6,625 nucleotides of DNA from Candidatus Altimarinota bacterium (GTDB lineage Bacteria > Patescibacteriota > Gracilibacteria > JAHISY01), in contig JAGLJE010000004.1 in NCBI GenBank assembly GCA_023142645.1, forward strand, positions 1-6,625. The letters run 5' to 3'. A program made the position numbers and the translations under genes. Shown piece by piece: positions 6,045-6,625 of this stretch (the first letter of the stretch is position 1; every line of letters starts with the position of its first letter). The notes beneath the pieces were generated by a model. It was not told where the DNA came from, did no database searches, and worked only from the letters and a program-made list of their open reading frames with translations.

Positions 6045-6625
6045 CTATCCTTTATTGGCAACTTGATGTTTCGCAATTTCTGAGACATAAGGAGCGCGCA
6101 TTTTTTCATCGCGGTCCATTCCCTCATAGCCAATCTCCTCATCGCAGAGCGGACAAAAATCGTGCTCGCCCGCAAGGTAACCGTGTTTCGGACAAATGGA
6201 AAAAGTGGGAGTAATAGTGATGTACGGCAAACGAAAGTTCGTGAGCGCCTTTCGCACGAGATTTTTACACGCCTGTGAATCAGAAATCCGTTCGCCCATA
6301 TAAAGGTGCAGCACCGTTCCGCCGGTGTACATTTTTTGAAGGTCGTCTTGATGCGCAAGCGCCTCGAAAGCGTCATCGGTATATTCCACCGGCAGCTGCG
6401 AGGAGTTGGTATAATACGACGCTTCCGCCGTACCAGCCTGAATGATGTCGGAATAGCGTTTACGATCCTCTTTCGCAAAACGATACGTCGTACCCTCCGC
6501 TGGCGTGGCTTCGAGATTGTAGAGATTGCCGGTTTCGTTTTGAAATTCAGCTAATTTCGTCCGCATGAATTCGAGAATCTCAAGCGCAAGCTGCCGCCCT
6601 TCTTTCGGGGCAATATCGAATTTGT
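6045..6625 (-). CDS. nrdD: Anaerobic (class III) ribonucleoside-triphosphate reductase, main chain, lacking the glycyl-radical segment; 5' part outside window
   Basis: The enzyme makes dNTPs from NTPs without oxygen, using a glycyl radical generated by the SAM enzyme NrdG. The visible 192 residues enter from the right edge with no start in the window; the methionine at 6566 is internal. Conserved blocks are NETGNLYNLEATPAEGTTYR (about 28-47), MYTGGTVLHLYMGE (98-111), ITPTFSICPKHGY (137-149) and FCPLCDEE (156-163). Cys144, Cys157 and Cys160, with His147 nearby, match the zinc-binding knuckle that holds the C-terminal domain. In normal NrdD the radical loop RVxGY follows; here the chain continues for about 30 charged residues and ends at a TAG (6047-6045) without it. 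The loop is found in the next ORF downstream. NrdG is not in the window. Upstream content is unseen, so whether ATP-cone domains are present is unknown. Confidence 0.93.
   Translation of the reverse strand, partial: KFDIAPKEGRQLALEILEFMRTKLAEFQNETGNLYNLEATPAEGTTYRFAKEDRKRYSDIIQAGTAEASYYTNSSQLPVEYTDDAFEALAHQDDLQKMYTGGTVLHLYMGERISDSQACKNLVRKALTNFRLPYITITPTFSICPKHGYLAGEHDFCPLCDEEIGYEGMDRDEKMRAPYVSEIAKHQVANKG

Noticed and set aside
6038..6478. 146-codon minus-strand ORF overlapping nrdD in another frame
   Set aside because: It lies entirely inside NrdD coding sequence, is very basic with no family features, and stops before the glycyl-radical ORF.
1..6625. tRNA, rRNA, CRISPR array or riboswitch
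   Set aside because: I saw no regularly spaced repeats beyond the two in the nrdD spacer, no cloverleaf-like sequence and no conserved aptamer text. All intergenic gaps outside the IS are shorter than about 145 bp.

Overview
The window fits a compact bacterial genome that rarely uses Shine-Dalgarno leaders. It has short intergenic gaps, AT-rich spacers with repeated 'ttttagaatttggaa'-type text, a protein fusing SLH-like repeats to an S41 protease, and class III ribonucleotide reductase. Together these recall candidate-phyla-radiation (Patescibacteria) bacteria, perhaps of the Peregrinibacteria type. That placement is an inference from gene style and no marker gene here proves it. TGA behaves as a stop, so the recoded Gracilibacteria/SR1 code is unlikely.

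Layout. Positions 1-1071 (minus) hold almost all of dnaN, the DNA polymerase III sliding clamp, running off the left edge. A short intergenic region carries two divergent promoters. From the second, a plus-strand series begins: a small acidic coiled-coil lipoprotein (1214-1720), dapA (1747-2622) and a secreted SLH-PDZ-S41 carboxy-terminal processing protease (2714-4414). Next comes a complete 1030-bp insertion sequence (4440-5469) with perfect 25-bp inverted repeats and an 8-bp target duplication. It sits between two convergent transcription units. Its zinc-ribbon, IS256-like transposase is out of frame near its start at a run of seven A's.

The right part (5496-6625, minus) is an anaerobic ribonucleotide reductase locus and the most unusual item. 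The catalytic chain NrdD is in two pieces. The upstream ORF (partial, entering from the right edge) has the late catalytic-barrel motifs and the zinc knuckle but stops before the radical glycine. After a 100-bp AT-rich spacer with a near-perfect direct repeat, a separate 68-residue ORF supplies only the glycyl-radical loop (RVMGY, then NVGKKSE). That ORF overlaps by 4 bp a GTG-started, 81-residue glutaredoxin/thioredoxin-like protein with a CPKC active site, a plausible reductant for the reductase.

How the genes relate: dnaN and nrdD both serve DNA synthesis (clamp and dNTP supply). dapA feeds diaminopimelate/lysine for the cell wall, and the lipoprotein and protease act at the envelope. The insertion sequence is a passenger whose removal restores a short convergent intergenic gap.
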